Shown one piece after another: positions 13,605-20,525 of a DNA stretch of 50,473 bases. Numbering within the stretch: position 1 is the first letter of the stretch; each line of letters starts with the position of its first letter. The stretch comes from JBMNTU01 sp050945895 (GTDB taxonomy: Bacteria; Bacillota; Clostridia; Christensenellales; Christensenellaceae): contig JBMNTU010000003.1 of assembly GCA_050945895.1 (NCBI GenBank), positions 1 through 50,473 of the forward strand, in the 5' to 3' direction. The notes beneath the pieces were generated by a model that was given only the letters and a program-made list of their open reading frames with translations, had not been told where the DNA came from and ran no database searches. The position numbers and the translations under genes are program-made.

Positions 13605-14795
13605 TTGGAACTGGAACAAATCAAACAGCTGGATAACGAATATTTTATGCCTGTATACGGGGAGCGCCTGCCCGTTGCGTTTGCGCGCGGAGAGGGGATC
13701 AACCTGTTTGATACGGAAGGGAATAAATATACAGATTTTTTGGCAGGCATTGCCGTCAATTCGTTGGGATATTCCAACGAAGGATTTAAGAATGCGCTGA
13801 AAGAACAAATCGATAAGCTGATCCACATTTCCAATTATTTCTATATCGAACCGCAGGCAAAGCTGGCGCAGACGCTGTGCCAAAAAACCGGGTATGGGCG
13901 CGTGTTTTTTTCGAACAGCGGCTCGGAGGCGAACGAGTGCGCCATAAAAATTGCAAAAAAGTATGCTTACAATAAAGGAAGCAAATCTGCGAATTTTGTG
14001 TCGCTTAAAGGAAGCTTCCATGGACGTACGCTAGCGGCGCTGACGGCGACGGGGCAGGATAAATTCCACGAACCCTTCCAGCCGGGTACATTTACCTATG
14101 AATATCTGGAAGCGGGGGATATGGACGCGCTAAACCGCGCTATAAACGGCGAAACATGCGGCGTATTACTAGAGGTAATACAGGGAGAGGGCGGCGTGAA
14201 CGTACTGGAAAAAGAGTATGTTCAGCAGGTGCGCGCACTCTGTGATAAGCACGATGCCCTGCTCATTATAGACGAGGTACAAACAGGTATGGGAAGAACG
14301 GGTACCTTTCTCGCGCAGGAGCAGTTTGGCGTAAAGGCAGACGTAACGACGCTGGCCAAAGCGCTGGGGAACGGCGTGCCTATTGGCGCGTGCCTTGCGA
14401 CAGAAAAAGCGGCGCAGGCGTTTTCGCCCGGAGACCACGGAACGACGTTTGGCGGCAACTATCTGGCCTGCTCTGCGGCGCTGTATGTGCTGGGTGAAAT
14501 GACCGACTCCATGCTGAAAAGCATAGCGGAGTCGGGCGAGTACTTTTTGAATAAACTTGCAGAGCTGAAGAATAAATATGCAAAAAAAATAGTCGACGTA
14601 CGCGGAATGGGGCTGCTTATCGGCGCCGAACTTGCCGGCGGCCTAAGTGCGCAGGACATAAAAAAGAAGCTGCTTCAAAAGGGCTTTGTGGTTGGAACAG
14701 CAGGGGCAAACACACTTCGGTTCCTGCCGCCGTATATCGTAGAGAAAAAAGACATAGATGCGCTTGCAGACGCGCTTGGAACTATATTGGAATAG
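13605..14795 (+). CDS. argD: Acetylornithine aminotransferase
   Basis: The protein has about 396 residues and is a class III PLP aminotransferase. Motifs include the SNSGSEANECAIKIAKKY phosphate-binding region, LKGSFHGRTLAALTAT, IIDEVQTGMGRTG and the PLP lysine in VTTLAKALGNGVPIGA. It makes N-acetylornithine from the semialdehyde. A GGAGGAAAG at 13592-13600 best serves a TTG start at 13605; an in-frame ATG at 13590 has no ribosome-binding site. The gap to argB is 93 bp without a terminator. Confidence 0.95.
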   Translation: MELEQIKQLDNEYFMPVYGERLPVAFARGEGINLFDTEGNKYTDFLAGIAVNSLGYSNEGFKNALKEQIDKLIHISNYFYIEPQAKLAQTLCQKTGYGRVFFSNSGSEANECAIKIAKKYAYNKGSKSANFVSLKGSFHGRTLAALTATGQDKFHEPFQPGTFTYEYLEAGDMDALNRAINGETCGVLLEVIQGEGGVNVLEKEYVQQVRALCDKHDALLIIDEVQTGMGRTGTFLAQEQFGVKADVTTLAKALGNGVPIGACLATEKAAQAFSPGDHGTTFGGNYLACSAALYVLGEMTDSMLKSIAESGEYFLNKLAELKNKYAKKIVDVRGMGLLIGAELAGGLSAQDIKKKLLQKGFVVGTAGANTLRFLPPYIVEKKDIDALADALGTILE

Positions 14796-14814
14796 GCAGG
14801 AATAAGGGGGAAAC

Positions 14815-17800
14815 ATGCCACGGATAAAGGATATTGAAAAAATATTGGTGATTGGCTCCGGCCCGATTGTAATCGGCCAGGCGGCAGAGTTTGACTACAG
14901 CGGTACGCAGGCCTGCAAGGCGTTGAAAGAGGAAGGGTTTGAAGTCGTGTTAATCAACTCCAACCCCGCGACGATTATGACGGACGCCGCTACGGCAGAC
15001 AAGGTCTATATTGAGCCGATTGAGCTGGAAGTTGTAACACAGATCCTGAAAAAAGAACGCCCGCAGGGGATTATTGCAACGCTGGGCGGCCAAACGGGTC
15101 TTAATATGGCCATAGAACTTTCTAAAAGCGGTATACTGGACAAGCTGAATATCAGGCTTTTGGGGACTTCGCTCCGGTCGATCGAGCTTGCGGAGGATCG
15201 GGAACTATTTAAAGATACGATGGCGCAAAACGACCAGAAAACGCCCCTTTCCACGATCATTACAACCATTGAGGAAGCGGAAGCGTTTGCCGAAATCTGT
15301 GCATTCCCCATCATTGTGCGCCCTGCGTATACACTGGGCGGTACGGGCGGCGGTATTGCGCATAACCTTGCGGAGCTTAAAAACATTACGGCGCGCGGCA
15401 TCAAAATGAGTATGATAGACCAGGTACTTTTGGAACAGAGCGTTGCCGGCTGGAAAGAGATCGAATACGAGGTGATTCGTGATAACGCGGACAACTGCAT
15501 CATTGTCTGCAATATGGAAAACATCGACCCAGTGGGCATCCACACGGGAGACAGCATCGTTGTCGCGCCTTCCCAGACACTTTCGGACCCGGAATCCCAA
15601 ATGCTGAGAAGCTCTGCCATCCGGATTATCCGGGCGCTGGATATCAAGGGCGGCTGCAACATACAGTATGCGCTAAACCCCGACTCGTACGAATATGTGG
15701 TTATTGAGGTAAATCCGCGTGTTTCGCGCTCTTCGGCGTTGGCGTCTAAGGCAACGGGCTACCCGATCGCGCGGGTGGCTGCTAAAATTGCTGTCGGGTA
15801 CAACCTGGACGAAATCAAAAACTCTGTTACGGGCCAAACCTATGCCTGCTTCGAGCCGTCGCTCGATTATGTCGTTACCAAGGTGCCGCGCTGGCCGTTT
15901 GACAAATTCGGCAGCGCCAACCGTATGCTAGGTACGCAGATGAAGGCAACCGGCGAGGTTATGGCGATTGGGCGGAATATTGAAGAATCGCTCCTTAAAG
16001 CGATCGATTGCCTGGATGTTAAGATGAATTACAACCTGGGCATGAAAAACATCGACCACTGGACCAAAGAGGAAATTGCGGAATCGCTGGCGGTGCCGGA
16101 CGACGAGCGGATATTTGTGCTTTCCAAAGCGCTTGAAATGGGTTATACGGTAGACGAGCTGTTTGAAATTACGAAAATAGACCGGTTTTTTATCAATAAA
16201 ATCAAAAACATCGTCGACCTTTCTGCAAAGCTCAAAGAATTTACGCTGGAAACGCTGCCCCAGTGGGTGCTGAAGGAAGCAAAAAAAGCGGGCTTTGGGG
16301 ACGAATACATCGGCAACCTCATCGGCGCGCATGAATCGCAGATTACCTATATGCGTAACGCCATAAACCTCCGGCCGTCCTTTAAAAAGGTAGACACCTG
16401 CGCCGGCGAATTTGAAGCGGTGACCCCCTACTATTATTCTTCCTACGACAACGAGGACGAGGTAAAGATATCCGGACGGAAAAGCGTCATTGTTTTGGGC
16501 TCCGGCCCCATCCGGATCGGGCAGGGGATCGAATTCGACTATTGCTCCGTCCACTCTGTTAAGGCGCTGAAGGAAATGGGGTACGAATCGATTATCATCA
16601 ACTCCAACCCGGAGACCGTTTCCACAGACTTCGATACGTCGGACAAGCTGTATTTCGAGCCGCTTACAAAAGAATGCGTGCTGGATATTATCAGCAAAGA
16701 GAAGCCTGTTGGCGTTATTGTGCAGTTTGGCGGGCAAACGGCCATCAACCTCGCACAGCCCATCGAAACGTCGGGCAAAGCCGTGCTGGGAACTTCGGTT
16801 GCGGATATCGACCGTGCGGAAGACCGAGACCGTTTTTTGAAGGTGTTGGAAAAGCTTGCTATCCCGCTGCCCAAGGGAGACACAGCGTATTCGCTCGAAC
16901 ATGCGCTGGAAGCGGCAAACGACATTGGCTATCCTGTATTGGTGCGGCCGTCCTATGTGCTGGGCGGGCGCGCGATGGAAATCGTGTACAACGATAAAGA
17001 ACTGAAAGAATATATGGCGATGGCCGTAGATGTTTCGCCGGACAAGCCCGTGCTGATCGACCGGTATATTACCGGAAAGGAAGTGGAGCTGGATGCGGTG
17101 TGCGACGGAGAGGACGTGCTCGTCGTTGGAATTATGGAGCACTTGGAACGCGCAGGCGTCCATTCGGGAGACAGCTTTGCCGTTTACCCGACGCAGACGA
17201 TTTCCAAAGCAGCCAAGCAAAAGATTGCGGAATACGGAATTGCAATCGGCAGAGAGCTCAACATCAAAGGCCTGTTTAATATACAGTTTGTAATGGATGA
17301 AAAAGATAACGTTTATGTGCTGGAAGTCAACCCGCGCGCATCGAGGACGGTGCCCATCCTTTCCAAAGTAACGGAGGTGGATATGGTAAGCGTGGCAACG
17401 CGCGTTATGATGGGGCAGACGCTGAAGGAGCAGGGCTACGAAACGGGCATACAGAAAGAGGCCAAAATGGTGACGGTAAAGGCGCCGGTGTTCTCGTTTT
17501 CCAAGCTTTCCACGGTAGACACGTTCCTGGGGCCGGAAATGAAGTCTACAGGCGAGGTTATGGGAACGGACCGCACCTTCGAAAAAGCGCTTAAAAAAGC
17601 GTTTGTTGCATCCGGCGGTAGGTTGCCCGAACTGGGCACAACTATTTTGTTCAGCGTTGCGGAGCGCGACAGGGCAGAGATGCTGGAGGTTGCGAAAGAC
17701 CTTTACGAATGCGGATACAAAGTGTGCGCGACGCCGGGAACGCATGAATATTTCAAAAAACACGGCCTAAAAACCGAAAAAGTGTCTAAAGAAAGCGTGC

Positions 17801-18009
17801 TGGACCAGATAAAGAAAAGCGCATATTCGCTGGTCATCAATACGCCAACGCGCGGAAAACAGAAGGAGCGTGCCGGGTTTATGCTGCGGCGCACATCTGT
17901 GGCTTTTGGCGTGCCTAGCCTGACGTCTGTAGATACGGTGCATTCGCTGCTGACCGTGCTAAAATCCGAAGCGAAGCCGAAGGTGCTCTCGCTGGATGAA
18001 TACAAATAG
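14815..18009 (+). CDS. carB: Carbamoyl-phosphate synthase large subunit
   Basis: The protein has 1064 residues, full length for CarB. It has two homologous ATP-grasp halves, each opening with a GSGPI(V/R)IGQ(A/G)(A/I)EFDY motif (near residues 14 and 558), GGQT loops, and VEVNPRVSRSSALASK and LEVNPRASRTVPILSK. A C-terminal MGS-like domain (about 930-1064) takes allosteric effectors. It makes carbamoyl phosphate for citrulline and pyrimidine synthesis, with ammonia from the small subunit CarA. No carA is next to it, which is unusual. It starts 19 bp after argD. Confidence 0.97.
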   Translation: MPRIKDIEKILVIGSGPIVIGQAAEFDYSGTQACKALKEEGFEVVLINSNPATIMTDAATADKVYIEPIELEVVTQILKKERPQGIIATLGGQTGLNMAIELSKSGILDKLNIRLLGTSLRSIELAEDRELFKDTMAQNDQKTPLSTIITTIEEAEAFAEICAFPIIVRPAYTLGGTGGGIAHNLAELKNITARGIKMSMIDQVLLEQSVAGWKEIEYEVIRDNADNCIIVCNMENIDPVGIHTGDSIVVAPSQTLSDPESQMLRSSAIRIIRALDIKGGCNIQYALNPDSYEYVVIEVNPRVSRSSALASKATGYPIARVAAKIAVGYNLDEIKNSVTGQTYACFEPSLDYVVTKVPRWPFDKFGSANRMLGTQMKATGEVMAIGRNIEESLLKAIDCLDVKMNYNLGMKNIDHWTKEEIAESLAVPDDERIFVLSKALEMGYTVDELFEITKIDRFFINKIKNIVDLSAKLKEFTLETLPQWVLKEAKKAGFGDEYIGNLIGAHESQITYMRNAINLRPSFKKVDTCAGEFEAVTPYYYSSYDNEDEVKISGRKSVIVLGSGPIRIGQGIEFDYCSVHSVKALKEMGYESIIINSNPETVSTDFDTSDKLYFEPLTKECVLDIISKEKPVGVIVQFGGQTAINLAQPIETSGKAVLGTSVADIDRAEDRDRFLKVLEKLAIPLPKGDTAYSLEHALEAANDIGYPVLVRPSYVLGGRAMEIVYNDKELKEYMAMAVDVSPDKPVLIDRYITGKEVELDAVCDGEDVLVVGIMEHLERAGVHSGDSFAVYPTQTISKAAKQKIAEYGIAIGRELNIKGLFNIQFVMDEKDNVYVLEVNPRASRTVPILSKVTEVDMVSVATRVMMGQTLKEQGYETGIQKEAKMVTVKAPVFSFSKLSTVDTFLGPEMKSTGEVMGTDRTFEKALKKAFVASGGRLPELGTTILFSVAERDRAEMLEVAKDLYECGYKVCATPGTHEYFKKHGLKTEKVSKESVLDQIKKSAYSLVINTPTRGKQKERAGFMLRRTSVAFGVPSLTSVDTVHSLLTVLKSEAKPKVLSLDEYK

Positions 18010-18017
18010 AAACAGCT

Positions 18018-18557
18018 ATGGAAAAGATCATACTGAAAAAAGCGGAAGAAAAAGACGCTTTAAAAGTCCATAAGATTACCAAGCGTGCCTTTGACCTGTA
18101 TGCAAAAGAGGTGCGCAAGCGCGAGAGTATTTCGGCTCTTTACGAAACAGTTGACGACGTAATCGAAGACATTCGGCACAAGCATGTCTATATCGTATCC
18201 ATCGATGACGAAGTGGTGGGAAGCGTACGCTTCCAGGTGTTGCCCGAAGCAATCGCGTACCTGAGCCGGTTTGCCATGGATCCGGATACGCAAAACCTTG
18301 GCATTGGCGGATTGTTGCTGGAAAAGGTCAAGTTGGAGTGCATCTCGATGGGCGTGCGGGCGATTACGCTGCATACGGCGAGCAAAATGCGCTCTACGGT
18401 GGCGTTTTATCTAAAAAACGGCTATTATATCCATTCGATTTCGAAGGACGCAGACTATATACGCGCATTTATGGTGAACGAGCTGTGTGAAATGGATGAA
18501 ATGTTTGATTACGAAAGCGTGGTATCGGCAGTAACGGGCGGCCATGCGAAGATTTGA
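18018..18557 (+). CDS. GNAT acetyltransferase, possible N-acetylglutamate synthase
   Basis: The protein has 179 residues with a GNAT fold. The acetyl-CoA loop reads NLGIGGLLLEKV (Q/RxxGxG/A type), preceded by YLSRFAMDPD and followed by ITLHTASKMRSTVAFYLKNG. It starts 8 bp after carB with no clear ribosome-binding site, so it is probably coupled to carB. The cluster has no argJ or argA, so a role as N-acetylglutamate synthase is reasonable by context, but the family alone does not show the substrate. Confidence 0.8.
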   Translation: MEKIILKKAEEKDALKVHKITKRAFDLYAKEVRKRESISALYETVDDVIEDIRHKHVYIVSIDDEVVGSVRFQVLPEAIAYLSRFAMDPDTQNLGIGGLLLEKVKLECISMGVRAITLHTASKMRSTVAFYLKNGYYIHSISKDADYIRAFMVNELCEMDEMFDYESVVSAVTGGHAKI

Positions 18558-18583
18558 CAATGTATATCTGCTTTGCGTATAAT
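18554..18583 (+). promoter_or_regulatory. Promoter of the small membrane protein gene
   Basis: TTGACA (18554-18559), 18 bp, TATAAT (18578-18583), overlapping the GNAT stop codon. Confidence 0.7.
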
Positions 18584-18624
18584 GGGAAGCGGCAAATAAA
18601 ACGGGCTATCCGGAGTGAACAAAT

Positions 18625-18897
18625 ATGGTAGTACTCATCGTATCTATCCTGTCCAGCGTGTTTGGGCTGTTGACGTTTACAACTACATTTGGTTGGGCAA
18701 GCATAGTTGGGTTCGTATTGGGGGTGGCCTCGTGGGTGCTTGCGCGCAAGCTGTATTTGCAGGACAAAAAAAATCGGGTAGCGCAGGCATCGATGATACT
18801 GGGCATTATTGGAACAGCAGTGGGGCTGGTTGCCGTGGTGGCAGGCTTTATTGTTGGCGGGCTGCTGGGGTCGGTTACAGGAATATTTGCTTTTTGA
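18625..18897 (+). CDS. Small membrane protein, DUF4190-like
   Basis: The protein has 90 residues with three hydrophobic helices: residues 2-20, 25-42 and 58-88. The order (helix pair, LARKLYLQDKKNRVAQASMI loop, then a glycine-rich helix pair with ILGIIGTAVGLVAVVAGF) resembles DUF4190-type and related small integral membrane proteins. Function unknown. It has its own promoter and ends at a strong bidirectional terminator. Confidence 0.65.
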   Translation: MVVLIVSILSSVFGLLTFTTTFGWASIVGFVLGVASWVLARKLYLQDKKNRVAQASMILGIIGTAVGLVAVVAGFIVGGLLGSVTGIFAF

Positions 18898-18923
18898 TAG
18901 CGGCTTGTTCATTTAAAGCATAA

Positions 18924-18956
18924 AAAAACGCCGGTAAAATCCGGCGTTTTATCTTT
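18924..18956. terminator. Bidirectional terminator
   Basis: AAAACGCCGG pairs with CCGGCGTTTT around TAAAAT at 18935-18940; it serves the small membrane protein gene and the convergent feoA. Confidence 0.85.
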
Positions 18957-18965
18957 TAGAAAATG

Positions 18966-19175
18966 TTATACGATAATCTTGTTGGCAATTGTTTTCTCCA
19001 GGGCGACACGGGCGTCTTTTACATTGATGATCATATTGCCGCCCATCTCGGAAACGATTGTAACTGTCTCGCCTTCGACAAAACCGAGATTATTCAAAAA
19101 ACGCTTTGTTTCAGTTTTTCCGGAAATCTTACGGATAGAAGCCGTATTTCCCGTTTTCAGTAATGTCAGTGGCAT
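18966..19175 (-). CDS. feoA: FeoA-type ferrous iron transport protein
   Basis: The protein has 69 residues. It has the SH3-like FeoA fold: MPLTLLKTGNTASIRKISG, KRFLNNLGFVEGETVTIVSE and GNMIINVKDARVALEKTIANKIIV. FeoA assists the FeoB Fe(II) channel in the membrane; no feoB lies in the window. The start at 19175 follows AAAGGAGT, so the longer frame is not used. It is divergent from a DtxR-family regulator, and metal-box palindromes lie over its promoter. Confidence 0.92.
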   Translation of the reverse strand: MPLTLLKTGNTASIRKISGKTETKRFLNNLGFVEGETVTIVSEMGGNMIINVKDARVALEKTIANKIIV

Positions 19176-19194
19176 AATGATCACTCCTTTTAGA

Positions 19195-19250
19195 GTAAGT
19201 CCAAGCTTACTTTGTACTATAAGTTTACCATCGCTAACCCCGTATGTCAA
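19195..19250 (-). promoter_or_regulatory. feoA promoter with DtxR-type operators
   Basis: On the minus strand TTGACA (19245-19250) and TAAACT (19222-19227) are 17 bp apart. A palindrome-like box GTTAGC-N4-GTAAAC (19223-19238) overlaps the -10 and spacer, and AGTAAG-N6-CTTACT (19194-19211) lies just downstream. The first matches the boxes at 19736-19751 and 19790-19805. Confidence 0.7.
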
Positions 19251-19268
19251 CACAATTCCGGCAAAAAG

Positions 19269-19297
19269 TTGAGAATTAAAAAAAACTATGTTAGAAT
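19269..19297 (+). promoter_or_regulatory. Promoter of the DtxR-family regulator
   Basis: TTGAGA (19269-19274), 17 bp, TAGAAT (19292-19297). No GTTAGC box is seen here. Confidence 0.6.
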
Positions 19298-19329
19298 AGT
19301 CGAAAATGCGATTCATCGAGGTGAAAAAC

Positions 19330-19692
19330 ATGCAGGAATCCGGCGAAACATATCTTGAAACGATTCTTCTGTTAAAGAGGAAAAACGGGCAGGTACGCTC
19401 TATCGATGTTGCCCGGGAGTTAGACTATACAAAACCCAGCATTAGCAGGGCTATGGGTATTTTGAAAGAAGACGGCTTTATTGTAATTGACCAGGGGGGC
19501 TATATAGAACTGACCGACAAAGGAGAGAAAAAAGCGCAGAGCATTTATGAGCGGCATAGGGTTTTGCGTGAGTTTTTGGTAAAAACGACCGGGGTAGACC
19601 CCAAAATTGCCGATCAGGACGCCTGCCGTATCGAGCATATCATCAGTATACAAACATTTGACCACATTAAAAAATATTTAGAGGAGCATTAA
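19330..19692 (+). CDS. DtxR/MntR-family metal-dependent regulator
   Basis: The protein has 120 residues. The start MQESGETYLETILLLKRKNG and the winged helix (RSIDVARELDYTKPSISRAM, then GFIVIDQGGYIELTDKG) are typical of the family. The dimer and metal-binding part follows (HRVLREFL, DQDACRIEHIIS). The protein ends there and lacks the SH3-like domain of longer DtxR proteins, as in MntR. ATG 19330 follows CGAGGTG. It probably senses Fe2+ or Mn2+ and binds the GTTAGC palindromes on either side of it. Confidence 0.9.
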   Translation: MQESGETYLETILLLKRKNGQVRSIDVARELDYTKPSISRAMGILKEDGFIVIDQGGYIELTDKGEKKAQSIYERHRVLREFLVKTTGVDPKIADQDACRIEHIISIQTFDHIKKYLEEH

Positions 19693-19699
19693 AAAATTG

Positions 19700-19751
19700 T
19701 TGACAACGAAATAAGGGTATGATACCATGAACGTGGTTAGCGAAAGCTAAC
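19700..19751 (+). promoter_or_regulatory. Promoter of DUF3793 gene with metal box 1
   Basis: TTGACA (19700-19705), 17 bp, TACCAT (19723-19728), followed directly by the perfect palindrome GTTAGC-GAAA-GCTAAC (19736-19751). The box lies where a repressor would block transcription start. Confidence 0.75.
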
Positions 19752-19789
19752 TAAATTGCGGGGGAGCTCGCTTTTATTTTCAGGCAACG

Positions 19790-19805
19790 GTTAGCGAAGG
19801 CTAAC
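19790..19805 (+). promoter_or_regulatory. Metal box 2
   Basis: A second GTTAGC-GAAG-GCTAAC palindrome, 54 bp after the first and 27 bp before the DUF3793 start codon. Confidence 0.75.
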
Positions 19806-19832
19806 ATTGGATGGGAGGCATGTGACGGCGTT

Positions 19833-20396
19833 ATGGGAAAATGCATCGGGTTTGAATGGCAGCTGGCAAAATATTGCGCGCCGACGATAGCGGGAATCAA
19901 ACCCGCCAGCCTCCTCTCCTGCAAGAAGAATCCAAATGGCAACGCCCGTGTTTTAAAGCAATACATTGCCCAACTGCGGGAAAAAGGGCTTCATGTAGAA
20001 AGGCTCCGCGAAACCGCTACCTGTATGCTGCTGATGGTATACCAGAGGGAGCTGCTTGCGCAGCGGCTGCAGGAAAAAAGCGCTGCAGGGTTTCTGCGGC
20101 GGAACGGGTACCCGCCCGGGGCAGGCGTGCAATCCGCGATCGATACGCTCAAAAAGAGGATGCAGCGCCAGGGCTTTCCGCATGAAATAGGGATTTTTCT
20201 GGGGTATCCTGTATACGATGTATGGCAGTTTATCCGCCAAAAGGGCAGGCACTACCATCTGTGTGGAGACTGGAAGGTGTACCGGGATATTGAAACGGCC
20301 CGGGAAACATTTGAGCAGTATGCATCGTGTAAAAACTACTATTGTGCGCAGGTAGCGCAAGGCTGCACCATCCAAGAGCTGTTAGGGGCAAGCTGA
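19833..20396 (+). CDS. DUF3793 family protein, metal-regulated
   Basis: The protein has 187 residues, soluble, with cysteines at both ends (the start is MGKCIGFEW and the last part contains SCKNYYCAQVAQGCTIQELL). The pattern CAPTIAGIKPASLLSC near the N-terminus and EIGIFLGYPVYDVWQFI in the middle are typical of DUF3793, a clostridial family often next to iron or flavodoxin genes. The role is unknown. Two palindromic boxes control it, so it is probably induced when iron or manganese is scarce. A GGGAGG lies 14 bp before the ATG, somewhat far. Confidence 0.8.
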   Translation: MGKCIGFEWQLAKYCAPTIAGIKPASLLSCKKNPNGNARVLKQYIAQLREKGLHVERLRETATCMLLMVYQRELLAQRLQEKSAAGFLRRNGYPPGAGVQSAIDTLKKRMQRQGFPHEIGIFLGYPVYDVWQFIRQKGRHYHLCGDWKVYRDIETARETFEQYASCKNYYCAQVAQGCTIQELLGAS

Positions 20397-20525
20397 ACGG
20401 GCTGCTGTGCGCCATTATAACCGACAACTTCATAACCATATATAAACCTCGGGGGCATTCTGAAAAGAATGCCTCTCTCCATTTGCCGGAAATGAATTGT
20501 ATACGGCGAAGCAAATAAATACATC

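Noticed and set aside
15928..17763. 611-codon minus-strand frame
   Set aside because: It is the antisense shadow of carB; the composition is unnatural and there is no ribosome-binding site.
20452..20476. Hairpin GGCATTC/GAATGCC as terminator between the DUF3793 and YfhO genes
   Set aside because: The stem is good but no T-run follows on either strand, so it is not a convincing intrinsic terminator.
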